Source: Pseudomonas sp. PSKL.D1 | Lineage (GTDB): Bacteria > Pseudomonadota > Gammaproteobacteria > Pseudomonadales > Pseudomonadaceae | Direction: 5' to 3' | NCBI RefSeq assembly: GCF_028898945.1 | Contig: NZ_CP118607.1 | Coordinates: forward strand, 1,784,001-1,848,000 | Length of the DNA stretch: 64,000 nt | In this document: positions 17,476 through 25,803 of the stretch, piece by piece | How the letters are laid out: each line of letters opens with the position of its first letter | Position numbering within the stretch: the first letter of the stretch is position 1 | Notes under the pieces: model-generated | Told to the model about the DNA's origin: nothing | The model's input: the letters and a program-made list of their open reading frames with translations, nothing else | Databases searched by the model: none | Translations under genes and position numbers: made by a program

Positions 17476-17754
17476 AGCGATACTCCTCAAGTCTTTCTTG
17501 TTGTTTTGGAGCCATTGTCCTGCGCATGCACTTGGCGGCTCCGCGAGGGAAGGCAGACGTCTGACCGTTTAGTTGACTCGCGGGTCAAGATGTTGCTCGC
17601 TGGATTATGCTTTTGTGTACAAAGAAAGCAAATAATGTTTTATTTTTTGTGCGCACAAAGTTCCGCACAACAGCTATATGTGAAAAAGGCTACCTGCAGA
17701 AACGGGTCAGCCTGTGTACAATGGCGCCATACTTTCCTTCGTGCCCGAGAGCCC
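17476..17754. promoter_or_regulatory. Divergent azgA / gntR promoter with two classes of operator
   Basis: The RutR-like site TTGACTCGCGGGTCAA lies at 17573-17588. TTGTGTACAA lies at 17613-17622, the palindrome TTGTGCGCACAA at 17647-17658, and CTGTGTACAA at 17712-17721, 33 bp before the gntR start codon. The last suggests autoregulation. This is the only region in the window where both operator families coexist. Confidence 0.65.
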
Positions 17755-18510
17755 ATGAACGAACAGCTGCAACCTCTGAAGAAACCTGTGCGTGCTGGCA
17801 AGGCCGGCCGCAGTGGTACCCAGGACGATATCGTCTACGCGCACATCTTCGAGGCGATTCTCGAGCAGCGTCTGGCGCCGGGCACCAAATTGAGCGAGGA
17901 AGCGCTGGGCGAAATTTTCGGCGTCAGCCGCACCATCATCCGTCGCGCCTTGTCGCGCCTGGCCCACGAAAGCGTGGTGCTGTTGCGGCCCAACCGCGGC
18001 GCGGTAGTGGCCAGCCCGACGGTGGAAGAGGCGCGCCAGGTATTTTTCTCGCGGCGCATGGTCGAACGTGCCATCACCGAGCTGGCCGTGCAGCATGCGA
18101 CCGCCGAGCAACTCAACGAGTTGCGCCAGATGGTGCGTGAAGAACGCGACAGCTTCTCCCGTGGCGACCGGGGTGCCGGTATCCGCCTGTCGGGCGAGTT
18201 CCACCTCAAGCTGGCTGAAGCGGCTGGCAACGCGCCGTTGGTGAGCTTCCAGCGCAGCCTGGTGTCGCAAACTTCGCTGATCATTGCCCAGTACGAGAGC
18301 GGCAACCGCTCGCACTGCTCGTATGACGAGCACATGCAGCTGATCGATGCCATCGAGGCGCGTGATGCCGAGCAGGCGGTGAGTCTGATGATGCACCACA
18401 TGGATCACATCGACAGCAAGCTGAACCTGGACGAGGAAAGTGCCTCGGACGACCTGCATGCGGTGTTTTCGCATTTGCTGAAGAAGCCCAAGGTTTCGGC
18501 CAAGGGTTGA
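17755..18510 (+). CDS. gclR: GntR-family regulator (FadR subfamily, GclR-like)
   Basis: The start is the ATG at 17755, 251 residues; an open frame extends far upstream antisense to azgA and is a shadow. The winged HTH (QDDIVYAHIFEAILEQRLAPG, then EEALGEIFGVSRTIIRRALSRLAHE) spans about 20-90. A FCD effector domain follows, with likely metal-ligand residues in SGEFHLKLAEAAGN and MMHHMDHID. By position next to azgA and guaD it corresponds to P. putida GclR, reported to repress gcl. The TTGTRTACAA palindromes at gcl, puuE/uraH, azgA and its own promoter are the likely binding sites. The symbol is assigned by context. Confidence 0.82.
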   Translation: MNEQLQPLKKPVRAGKAGRSGTQDDIVYAHIFEAILEQRLAPGTKLSEEALGEIFGVSRTIIRRALSRLAHESVVLLRPNRGAVVASPTVEEARQVFFSRRMVERAITELAVQHATAEQLNELRQMVREERDSFSRGDRGAGIRLSGEFHLKLAEAAGNAPLVSFQRSLVSQTSLIIAQYESGNRSHCSYDEHMQLIDAIEARDAEQAVSLMMHHMDHIDSKLNLDEESASDDLHAVFSHLLKKPKVSAKG

Positions 18511-18547
18511 TCGTTTGCCTGATTGATCCCGGGGCTGCTGCGCAGCC

Positions 18548-18671
18548 CTATCCGACCGGTCCGGCGCCCCGGCAAGGCCGCTCCCACATAGTCCACCATA
18601 AGCCTGGAAGTTCATGGCTTGCGCGGTCTGTGTGGGAGCGGCCTTGCCGGAGCGCCGGACCGGTCGGATAG
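18548..18671. repeat. Long inverted REP pair (GACCGGTCCGGCGC / GCTCCCACA form)
   Basis: Arms 18548-18588 and 18631-18671 are complementary over 41 bases with one mismatch, about 42 bases apart, between the convergent gntR and guaD genes. Flanking GGGGCTGCTGCGCAGCCC and GACCGCAAAGCGGTCC hairpins extend it. Confidence 0.88.
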
Positions 18672-18696
18672 GACCGCAAAGCGGTCCCCTGCATTT

Positions 18697-20001
18697 TCAG
18701 CGCTGATGCACACTCCGCCCAGCCGCATACGTCTCGCGCACGGTCCGGTCATCCCCCAGCGTGGTCAGCACAAACAAGGTCTCTTCAATGCTGTTGGACT
18801 GCTGAATGCGGTAGTCCAGCAACGGCGTAGCCTTGTAGTCCAGCACCACGAAGTCCGCGTCGTTGCCCGGGCGCAAACTGCCGATGCGGTCATCCAGGCG
18901 CAGTGCCCGGGCGCCACCCAGGGTGGCCAGGTACAGCGACTTGTACGGGTGCAGGCGAGCGCCCTGCAGTTGCATCACCTTGTACGCCTCATTCAACGTG
19001 TTCAGCAGCGAGAAGCTGGTACCGGCCCCCACATCGGTACCCAGGCCCACATTCACCTTGAATTTCTCGGCCTGCGGCAGGTTGAACAAACCACTGCCCA
19101 GGAACAGGTTGGACGTGGGGCAGAAGGCGATGGCCGAACCGGTCTCCGACAGGCGCTGGCATTCTTCGTCACACAGGTGCACGCCGTGGGCGAACACCGA
19201 ACGCTCGCCCAGCAGTTCGAAGTGGTCGTAGACGTCCAGGTAGCCTTTCTGTTCAGGGAACAATTCCTTGACCCAGTCGATTTCCTTGAGGTTCTCGGAC
19301 AGGTGCGTGTGCATGTACACGCCAGGGTGTTCCTTGAGTAGTTGGCCGGCTACGGTCAATTGTTCTGGGGTGCTGGTGGGGGCGAAGCGTGGGGTTACCG
19401 CGTAGTGCAGGCGGCCCTTGCCATGCCAGCGCTCGATCAGCGCCTTGCTTTCGGTGTAGGAGGTTTCTGCGGTGTCGGTGAGATAGTCCGGCGCGTTGCG
19501 GTCCATCATCACCTTGCCGGCGATCATGCGCAGGTCCAGGCGCTCGGCTTCTTCAAACAACGCGTTGACCGACTGCGGGTGCACGCTGCCGAACACCAGC
19601 GCAGTGGTGGTGCCGTTGCGCAGCAGTTCCTTGAGGAAAATCTTAGCTACCTTGTCGGCATGATCCTTGTCGGCGAACTGTTTTTCGCATGGGAAGGTGT
19701 AGGTGTTCAGCCAGTCCAGCAACTGTTCGCCGTAGGAGCCGATCATGCCGGTTTGCGGGAAGTGGATGTGGGTATCAATGAAGCCCGGGGTAATCAGGGC
19801 ATCCTGGTAGTGCACCACTTCGATGTCGGCATCCAGCGTCGGCAGCAGGTCACTGGCATGGCCCAGCGCGCTGATACGCCCATCATCGACCACCAACAGG
19901 CCATCTTCGAAATACTGATGGGAGGCCTCAAGGCCGACCTCGGCCGGGTCGGCGATGCTGTGCAGGATGGCGGCACGGTAGGCTTTGCGGGTAAGGGTCA
20001 T
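18697..20001 (-). CDS. guaD: Guanine deaminase
   Basis: The start is the ATG at 20001 (MTLTRKAYRAAILHS), 434 residues; 18 upstream in-frame codons overlap the xdhC end and are not needed. It is an amidohydrolase-fold enzyme with the zinc pair DTHIHFPQ (His78 and His80), MHTHLSENL near 235-245 and GLGTDVGAGTSFS near 320. It deaminates guanine to xanthine, the substrate of XdhAB. It is the last gene of xdhA-xdhB-xdhC-guaD, 10 nt after xdhC. Confidence 0.95.
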   Translation of the reverse strand: MTLTRKAYRAAILHSIADPAEVGLEASHQYFEDGLLVVDDGRISALGHASDLLPTLDADIEVVHYQDALITPGFIDTHIHFPQTGMIGSYGEQLLDWLNTYTFPCEKQFADKDHADKVAKIFLKELLRNGTTTALVFGSVHPQSVNALFEEAERLDLRMIAGKVMMDRNAPDYLTDTAETSYTESKALIERWHGKGRLHYAVTPRFAPTSTPEQLTVAGQLLKEHPGVYMHTHLSENLKEIDWVKELFPEQKGYLDVYDHFELLGERSVFAHGVHLCDEECQRLSETGSAIAFCPTSNLFLGSGLFNLPQAEKFKVNVGLGTDVGAGTSFSLLNTLNEAYKVMQLQGARLHPYKSLYLATLGGARALRLDDRIGSLRPGNDADFVVLDYKATPLLDYRIQQSNSIEETLFVLTTLGDDRTVRETYAAGRSVHQR

Positions 20002-20011
20002 AACACACTCG

Positions 20012-20857
20012 TCAAAGGGCTGGGCTGCGCCGGGAGGGCGGCAGCAACTGGGCAATGGGGCCGGCGTTCACGGCAGCGTCGTGCTGGCCGAAGCAGGCGT
20101 TGTAGGTGGCAATGATTTCCCCGGCGATGGACACGGCGATCTCGATGGGCAGCTTGCCCTTGACCTCGGCAATGCCCATCGGGCAACGCATGCGTGCCAT
20201 CAGGGCGTCGTCGTAGCCGCGCTCGCGCAGGCGGTGTTCGAACTTGACGCGCTTGGTCTTCGAGCCAATCAGGCCGAACCAGGTGAAGTCATTGCGTTTG
20301 AGAATGGCGGCGGTCAGTTCCAGGTCGAGCTGGTGGTTGTGGGTCATGACGATGCAGTAACTGCCCGCAGGCAGGTCGGCCACTTCGTCGACCGGTTCCT
20401 CGCTGACCACCTTGGTCACCCCATTGGGGATGAGCTCGGGGAATTCCTGTTCGCGCGAATCGATCCAGCGCACCCGGCAGGGCAGCGCGGCGAGCAAGGG
20501 TACCAGAGCGCGGCCCACATGGCCCGCGCCGAACACGGCAATGTGCGCCTGCACCGCGGCCATGGGTTCGAACAGCAGCACGGTGGCGCCGCCGCAGCAC
20601 TGGCCCAGGCTGGCGCCCAGGCTGAAACGCTCCAGGTGCGGGGTGGTGCGGTGTTCTTCCAGCATCTGCCGGGCGATGTGCAGCGCCTTGTATTCCAGGT
20701 GGCCGCCGCCGATGGTGTCGAACAGCCCGGTGGCACTGACCACCATCTTCGAGCCGGCATTGCGTGGGGTCGAGCCGCGTTCTTCGATGATGGTCACCAG
20801 TACGCAGGCTTCACCGCGTGACTGGTGGTCGGCGAGGGCGTTGATCCATTGATGCAT
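20012..20857 (-). CDS. xdhC: Xanthine dehydrogenase accessory protein
   Basis: The start is the ATG at 20857 (MHQWINALADHQSRGEACVL) with AGAGG 7 nt upstream; 281 residues. It is an XdhC/CoxF-family protein with TIIEERGSTPRNAGSKMVV, the LFDTIGGGHLEYKAL segment and a Rossmann-like C-terminal half (AVFGAGHVGRALVPLLAALP). It binds molybdenum cofactor and supports its sulfuration and insertion into XdhB. A REP pair separates it from xdhB. Confidence 0.94.
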   Translation of the reverse strand: MHQWINALADHQSRGEACVLVTIIEERGSTPRNAGSKMVVSATGLFDTIGGGHLEYKALHIARQMLEEHRTTPHLERFSLGASLGQCCGGATVLLFEPMAAVQAHIAVFGAGHVGRALVPLLAALPCRVRWIDSREQEFPELIPNGVTKVVSEEPVDEVADLPAGSYCIVMTHNHQLDLELTAAILKRNDFTWFGLIGSKTKRVKFEHRLRERGYDDALMARMRCPMGIAEVKGKLPIEIAVSIAGEIIATYNACFGQHDAAVNAGPIAQLLPPSRRSPAL

Positions 20858-20891
20858 GATGCAACCTCTCTCAAGAGTGATGCGGCCCCCG

Positions 20892-21016
20892 CCTCTGTGG
20901 GAGCGGCCTTGTGTCGCGAAAGGCTCGCGAAGCGGGCCCAAAATCTGTGAAGCAACGAAGATCCTCGGGGCCGCTTCGCGCCCCATTCGCGACACAAGGC
21001 CGCTCCCACAGGGGGG
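20892..21016. repeat. REP inverted pair between xdhB and xdhC
   Basis: CTGTGGGAGCGGCCTTGTGTCGCGAA and its inverted partner ending at 21016 enclose GC-rich inner stems. The element is intra-operonic and may differentially stabilise the upstream xdhAB message. It is of the same class as the pair between hyi and glxR. Confidence 0.85.
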
Positions 21017-21026
21017 GCTTGTGCTG

Positions 21027-23426
21027 TCAGTGGGGCACGGTTTCCAGTTCAGCATCGGCAGGCACTGCCGCAGCCACCGCCTTGCGCATCTGCTCACAGC
21101 CCCACAACACCCGCTCCGGGGTGGCCGGGGCGTCGATGTCGGGCTGCACGCGGTAATCGGCAATACTCGCCACGGCATCCTTGAGCGCACACCAAGCGGC
21201 AATGCCGAGCATGAACGGCGGCTCGCCCACGGCCTTGGAGTGGAACACGGTGTCTTCCGGGTTCTTGCGGTTTTCCACCAGCTTCACCCGCAGGTCCAGC
21301 GGCATGTCGGCCACTGCCGGTATCTTGTAGCTGGCCGGGCCGTTGGTCATAAGCTTGCCCTTGGCGTTCCACACCAGCTCTTCGGTGGTCAGCCAACCCA
21401 TGCCCTGGATGAAGCCACCTTCTACCTGGCCAATGTCGATGGCCGGGTTAAGCGAGTCGCCCACGTCGTGCAGGATGTCGGCGCGCAGCATTTTGTACTC
21501 GCCGGTGAGCGTGTCGACGATCACTTCCACGCAGGCCGCGCCGAAGGCGAAGTAGTAGAAAGGCCGGCCTCGTGCCTGGCTGCGGTCGTAGAAAATCTTC
21601 GGCGTGCGGTAGAAGCCGGTGCTCGACAGCGACACCTGGGCGAAATACGCCTGTTGCACCAGTTGCTCGAAGCTGACGATCTGGTCGCGCACGCGCACAT
21701 GGCCGTTGCGGAATTCCACATCTTCTTCAGTCACCTGGTAATGCCGTGCTGCGAACTCGGTGAGGCGCTTCTTGAGGATTTCAGCCGCGTTCTGCGCGGC
21801 CTTGCCGTTCAGGTCGGCACCGCTGGAGGCAGCGGTCGGCGAGGTGTTGGGCACCTTGTCGGTGTTGGTGGCGGTGATCTGGATGCGGCTGAAATCCACC
21901 TGGAAGATTTGCGCCACCACCTGTGCCACCTTGGTGTTGAGGCCCTGGCCCATCTCGGTGCCGCCGTGGTTCAGGTGGATGCTGCCGTCGGTGTAGATGT
22001 GGATCAGCGCACCGGCCTGGTTGAGGAAGGTGGCGGTGAATGAGATGCCGAACTTCACCGGGGTCAGCGCCAGGCCCTTTTTCAGTACCGGGCTATTGGC
22101 GTTGAAGCGGCGGATCGACTCGCGGCGCTCGGCGTAGTCGCTGCTGGCTTCGAGTTCGGCGGTCATTTCTTCGAGCATGTTGTGCTCGACGGTCTGGTAG
22201 TAGTGGGTGACGTTGCGCTCGGTTTTGCCGTAATAGTTGGCCTTGCGCACCGCCAGCGGGTCACGGCCCAGGTGTCGGGCGATGTGATCCATCACCTGCT
22301 CGATGGCGACCATGCCCTGCGGGCCGCCAAAGCCACGGTAGGCAGTGTTGGAAGCGGTGTTGGTCTTGCAGCGGTGGCCGTGCACGGTGGCATCGCCCAG
22401 GTAGTAGGCGTTGTCGGAGTGGAACATGGCGCGGTCGACGATCGAGCCGGACAGGTCGGGCGAGTAGCCGCAGTTGCCGGCCAGGTCGAGGTTGATGCCG
22501 TGCAGGCGGCCGTCGTCATCGAAGCCTACGTCGTACTCGACGTAGAACGGGTGGCGCTTGCCGGTCATCATCATGTCTTCGACGCGCGGCAGGCGCATCT
22601 TGGTCGGCTGGCCGGTCAGGCGGGCAACCACCGCGCACAGGCAGGCAGGGCTGGCGGCCTGGGTTTCCTTACCGCCAAAACCGCCGCCCATGCGGCGCAT
22701 GTCGAGCACCACCTTGTTCATCGGTACGTCGAGCACTTCGGCGACCAGCTTTTGCACTTCGGTGGGGTTTTGGGTGGAGCAGAACACGATCATGCCGCCG
22801 TCTTCGGTGGGCATCACCGACGAAATCTGGGTTTCCAGGTAGAAGTGTTCCTGGCCACCGATGTGCAGGGTGCCCTGCAGGCGGTGCGGGGCGCTGGCCA
22901 GCGCGGTGGCCGAATCACCGCGCTGGTGGGTGTGGCTGTCGAGCACGAAATGCTTCTTGCGCAAGGCGTCGACTACGTCCAGCACCGGCTCAAGGTCTTC
23001 ATATTCGACGATGGCGGCCATGGCGGCGCGGCGTGCGGTTTCCAGGTCGCGGGCGGCCACGGCGAGTACCGGCTGGCCGAAGAACTCGACCTTGTCGATG
23101 GCCAGCAGCGGGTCACCGGCCACCACCGGGCCGATGTCCTTCAGGCCCGGGATGTCTTCATGGGTGATGGCGATGCGCACACCCTCGAAGGTGTAGCACG
23201 GCGTGGTGTCGATGCGCACGATGCGCGCATGGGCACGGTCGGCGGTGCGTGCATACACATGCAACTGGTTGGGGAATTCCAGGCGGTCATCGATATAAAC
23301 CGCTTCGCCGGCCACGTGCTTGTCGGCGCTGTCGTGCTTGACGCTGCGGCCAACCCCGGTGGTCAGGTCCTGGCTGAACAGTTCGGCCATCTCGGCCTGG
23401 CTCTTGACGGCGTGATGGTTAGACAT
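21027..23426 (-). CDS. xdhB: Xanthine dehydrogenase, molybdopterin-binding subunit
   Basis: The protein has 799 residues, full length. An aldehyde oxidase/xanthine dehydrogenase a/b hammerhead domain is followed by the Moco domain, with RMGGGFGGKETQA, AYRGFGGPQGM and GQGLNTKVAQVVAQ motifs that line the molybdenum site. It forms the heterotetramer with XdhA that oxidises hypoxanthine and xanthine to urate in the cytoplasm. It overlaps xdhA by 8 nt. Confidence 0.97.
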   Translation of the reverse strand: MSNHHAVKSQAEMAELFSQDLTTGVGRSVKHDSADKHVAGEAVYIDDRLEFPNQLHVYARTADRAHARIVRIDTTPCYTFEGVRIAITHEDIPGLKDIGPVVAGDPLLAIDKVEFFGQPVLAVAARDLETARRAAMAAIVEYEDLEPVLDVVDALRKKHFVLDSHTHQRGDSATALASAPHRLQGTLHIGGQEHFYLETQISSVMPTEDGGMIVFCSTQNPTEVQKLVAEVLDVPMNKVVLDMRRMGGGFGGKETQAASPACLCAVVARLTGQPTKMRLPRVEDMMMTGKRHPFYVEYDVGFDDDGRLHGINLDLAGNCGYSPDLSGSIVDRAMFHSDNAYYLGDATVHGHRCKTNTASNTAYRGFGGPQGMVAIEQVMDHIARHLGRDPLAVRKANYYGKTERNVTHYYQTVEHNMLEEMTAELEASSDYAERRESIRRFNANSPVLKKGLALTPVKFGISFTATFLNQAGALIHIYTDGSIHLNHGGTEMGQGLNTKVAQVVAQIFQVDFSRIQITATNTDKVPNTSPTAASSGADLNGKAAQNAAEILKKRLTEFAARHYQVTEEDVEFRNGHVRVRDQIVSFEQLVQQAYFAQVSLSSTGFYRTPKIFYDRSQARGRPFYYFAFGAACVEVIVDTLTGEYKMLRADILHDVGDSLNPAIDIGQVEGGFIQGMGWLTTEELVWNAKGKLMTNGPASYKIPAVADMPLDLRVKLVENRKNPEDTVFHSKAVGEPPFMLGIAAWCALKDAVASIADYRVQPDIDAPATPERVLWGCEQMRKAVAAAVPADAELETVPH

Positions 23427-24873
23427 AGTCGGTCACCCGGGTTTCGATGTGCGGCGTTTGCAGTTCGATGAAGTATTTGCGCAGCAGGTTCTGTGCGGTC
23501 AGCAGGCGGTATTCCTTGCTGGCGCGGAAGTCGCTGAGCGGGGTGAAGTCTTCGGCCAGGGCCTGGCAGGCGCGCTCCAGGTTGGCCTGGTTCCAGGGCT
23601 TGCCGCGCAGCGCGGCTTCGCAGGCGCGGGCGCGTTTGGGGATGGCCGCCATGCCGCCGAAGGCGATGCGCACACCGCTGACCACGCCGTTTTCAATGCT
23701 CAGGTTGAAGGCACCGCACACCGCCGAAATGTCGTCATCCAGGCGCTTGGACACTTTGTAGGCGCGGAACGCCCAGTCGTTGCTGGCTCGCGGCACGATG
23801 ATCTTCTCGATGAATTCGCTGTCCTGGCGGGCAGTGATGCGGTAGTCGATGAAGTAGTCTTCCAGCGGCATCGTGCGCTGGCGCTCGCCCTGGCGCAGGA
23901 CGATCTGCGCGTCCAGCGCGATCAGCAGGGGTGGCGAGTCGCCAATTGGCGAGGCGTTGCCGATGTTGCCGCCCAGGGTGCCCTGGTTGCGGATCTGCAG
24001 CGAGGCAAAGCGGTGCAGCAGGTCGCCGAAGTCCGGGTATTCCTCGTTAAGCGCGCCGTAGCAGTCGGTGAGCGGGGTGGCGGCACCGATTTCCAGGTGG
24101 CTGGCGGTCTTGTCGATGCGCTTGAGCTCGGCCACATGGCCCACGTAGATCATCACCGGCAGCGTTTTATGAAACTGCGTGACTTCCAGTGCCAGGTCGG
24201 TACCGCCGGCCAGCAGGCGGGCTTCGGGGTGCGAGCTGTACAGATCGGCCAGGTCGGCCACGGTCAGTGGCACCAGGCAGCGTTTGTCGCCGCTGTTGAG
24301 TTCGCCGGTCTGGGTGGGTGCGATGGCTTTGAGGCGGGCGATGGTTTGCGCCTGCTGGGCATCGAACTGGTCGCGGCAGGGCTGGCGGCAGCTCTGTTCG
24401 GCGGCATCGAGGATTGGCCTGTAGCCGGTGCAGCGGCACAGGTTGCCGGCCAGCGCTTCCTGGGCCTGGTGCAGGTCATGGCCCTGGCTGTTCTTTTGCA
24501 GCGCGAACAGCGACATGACAAAACCTGGGGTGCAAAAACCGCACTGCGAACCATGGCAGTCAGCCATGGCCTGTTGCACGCTGTGCAGTTGGCCTTGGTG
24601 CTTGAGGCCTTCGACGCTGATCAGTTGCTTGCCGTGCAGGGACGAGACGAATGTCAGGCACGAGTTGAGGCTGCGGTAACGCAGGCTGTCTTCGCCGTGT
24701 TCGCCTTGGGTCAGCTCGCCGACCACCACGGTGCAGGCGCCGCAGTCGCCGCTGGCGCAGCCTTCTTTGGTGCCGGGTTTGCCCAGGTGCTCGCGCAGGT
24801 ACTGCAGCACCGTCATGTTCGGGTCCAGGGCGTGCTCACTACGCAGCTCCTGGTTGACGAGAAACTGGATCAC
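23419..24873 (-). CDS. xdhA: Xanthine dehydrogenase, Fe-S/FAD subunit
   Basis: The start is GTG at 24873 with GAGG upstream; 484 residues. The plant-type [2Fe-2S] domain has CASGDCGAC (Cys39, Cys44 and Cys47). The second cluster has CGFCTPGF and CRCTGYRP, and a CO-dehydrogenase-type FAD domain follows with LLAGGTDLAL and LGGNIGNASPIGDSPP. It passes electrons from the Mo centre of XdhB to NAD+. It is the first gene of the operon. Two RutR-like sites arranged as a 41-bp palindrome lie about 50-90 bp upstream. Confidence 0.97.
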   Translation of the reverse strand: MIQFLVNQELRSEHALDPNMTVLQYLREHLGKPGTKEGCASGDCGACTVVVGELTQGEHGEDSLRYRSLNSCLTFVSSLHGKQLISVEGLKHQGQLHSVQQAMADCHGSQCGFCTPGFVMSLFALQKNSQGHDLHQAQEALAGNLCRCTGYRPILDAAEQSCRQPCRDQFDAQQAQTIARLKAIAPTQTGELNSGDKRCLVPLTVADLADLYSSHPEARLLAGGTDLALEVTQFHKTLPVMIYVGHVAELKRIDKTASHLEIGAATPLTDCYGALNEEYPDFGDLLHRFASLQIRNQGTLGGNIGNASPIGDSPPLLIALDAQIVLRQGERQRTMPLEDYFIDYRITARQDSEFIEKIIVPRASNDWAFRAYKVSKRLDDDISAVCGAFNLSIENGVVSGVRIAFGGMAAIPKRARACEAALRGKPWNQANLERACQALAEDFTPLSDFRASKEYRLLTAQNLLRKYFIELQTPHIETRVTDYV

Positions 24874-25140
24874 GGGGATGGCCTCGCAATGGTTTTATTG
24901 TTGTTGAGCGGACAATAAGCAGACCTGACAAACTGGTCAATAAATTTTTGACTCAAAGGTCAGGAAATCGCTCATGGTCACCCTCAACTGAAATCGCTGC
25001 GCTTGTTACAAGCATAGATCGCGCCGCCCGGCTGGCTGTCTGGCGGGTCAAATAAACCGCGCTGCCCCTCTGCGCGAGTGCTGGCCAAGTGCGCTACAAT
25101 CGCCCCCTTGTAACCAGCCCAATGATTTTGAAGGAAAACC
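24874..25140. promoter_or_regulatory. xdhA / gntR intergenic region with a 41-bp imperfect palindrome
   Basis: Outer arms CCTGAC (24924-24929) and GTCAGG (24959-24964) enclose GGTCAA and TTGACT. This can be read as two inverted 16-mers: CTGACAAACTGGTCAA at 24925-24940 and TTGACTCAAAGGTCAG at 24948-24963. The first, read on the minus strand, starts TTGACCA, close to the RutR consensus. A TACAAT -10-like hexamer for the rightward gntR lies at 25095-25100. Confidence 0.62.
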
Positions 25141-25800
25141 ATGACGTTCAAGGCGCCGGACAGCCTCTCCGAGCAGATTGCCGACTATCTGGCAGAGCGC
25201 ATCATCCGCGGCGAACTTGCGCCGGGCGAGCGCATTCAGGAGCAGAAGGTCACCCAGGCGCTGAATGTAAGCCGCGGCTCGGTGCGCGAGGCGCTGCTGA
25301 TTCTCGAACGTCGCCACCTGATCGCGATCCTGCCGCGACGTGGCGCCCATGTCACCGAACTGGACGAGCACAGCGTACGCAGCCTGTGCGCCCTGATGGG
25401 GGAGTTCTACATCCTGCTGGGCAACGCGGTTGCGCAAAAATGGCGCCTCGAAATCGACCTGCGCCCGTTTCTGGACATCCAGCAGCGCCTGCGCCATGCC
25501 AGTGATGGCCAGGACATCAAGGCGTTCGTCGGCGAAAGCTTTGCCGTGATGCGTGCTGCCTACCCGTTCGCCGACAACCCGTACCTGCAGGAAACCGTGG
25601 AAAACCTGCAGCCGGCCATGAGCCGCGCCTATTACCTGGCCCTGGACCAGCGCCAGGCCAACATGAGCGACTACCTCGAACTGTTCGCCCGCCTGCTCGA
25701 CGCTGTGGTCGCCCGCGACCTGCCGCGCATCCGCGAGGTGCTCACCGCCTACTGCCAGCGCAGCTGCGAACTGGTACTGGCGGCGCTGGCCAGGGCCTGA
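25141..25800 (+). CDS. GntR-family regulator (FCD type)
   Basis: The protein has 219 residues with AAGGA upstream. The winged HTH (SLSEQIADYLAERIIRGELAPGERI, then SRGSVREALLILERRHLI) spans about 8-75, followed by an all-helical FCD effector domain. The ligand is not recognisable. It is divergent from xdhABC-guaD, so it might control it, but it also sits only 3 nt before smc and must be cotranscribed with smc at least in part. Confidence 0.85.
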   Translation: MTFKAPDSLSEQIADYLAERIIRGELAPGERIQEQKVTQALNVSRGSVREALLILERRHLIAILPRRGAHVTELDEHSVRSLCALMGEFYILLGNAVAQKWRLEIDLRPFLDIQQRLRHASDGQDIKAFVGESFAVMRAAYPFADNPYLQETVENLQPAMSRAYYLALDQRQANMSDYLELFARLLDAVVARDLPRIREVLTAYCQRSCELVLAALARA

Positions 25801-25803
25801 CCG

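Noticed and set aside
16324..17754. Upstream extension of the GntR gene into azgA, giving a 728-residue protein
   Set aside because: The extension is antisense to the permease and crosses promoter motifs; the GntR N-terminus at 17755 fits the family.
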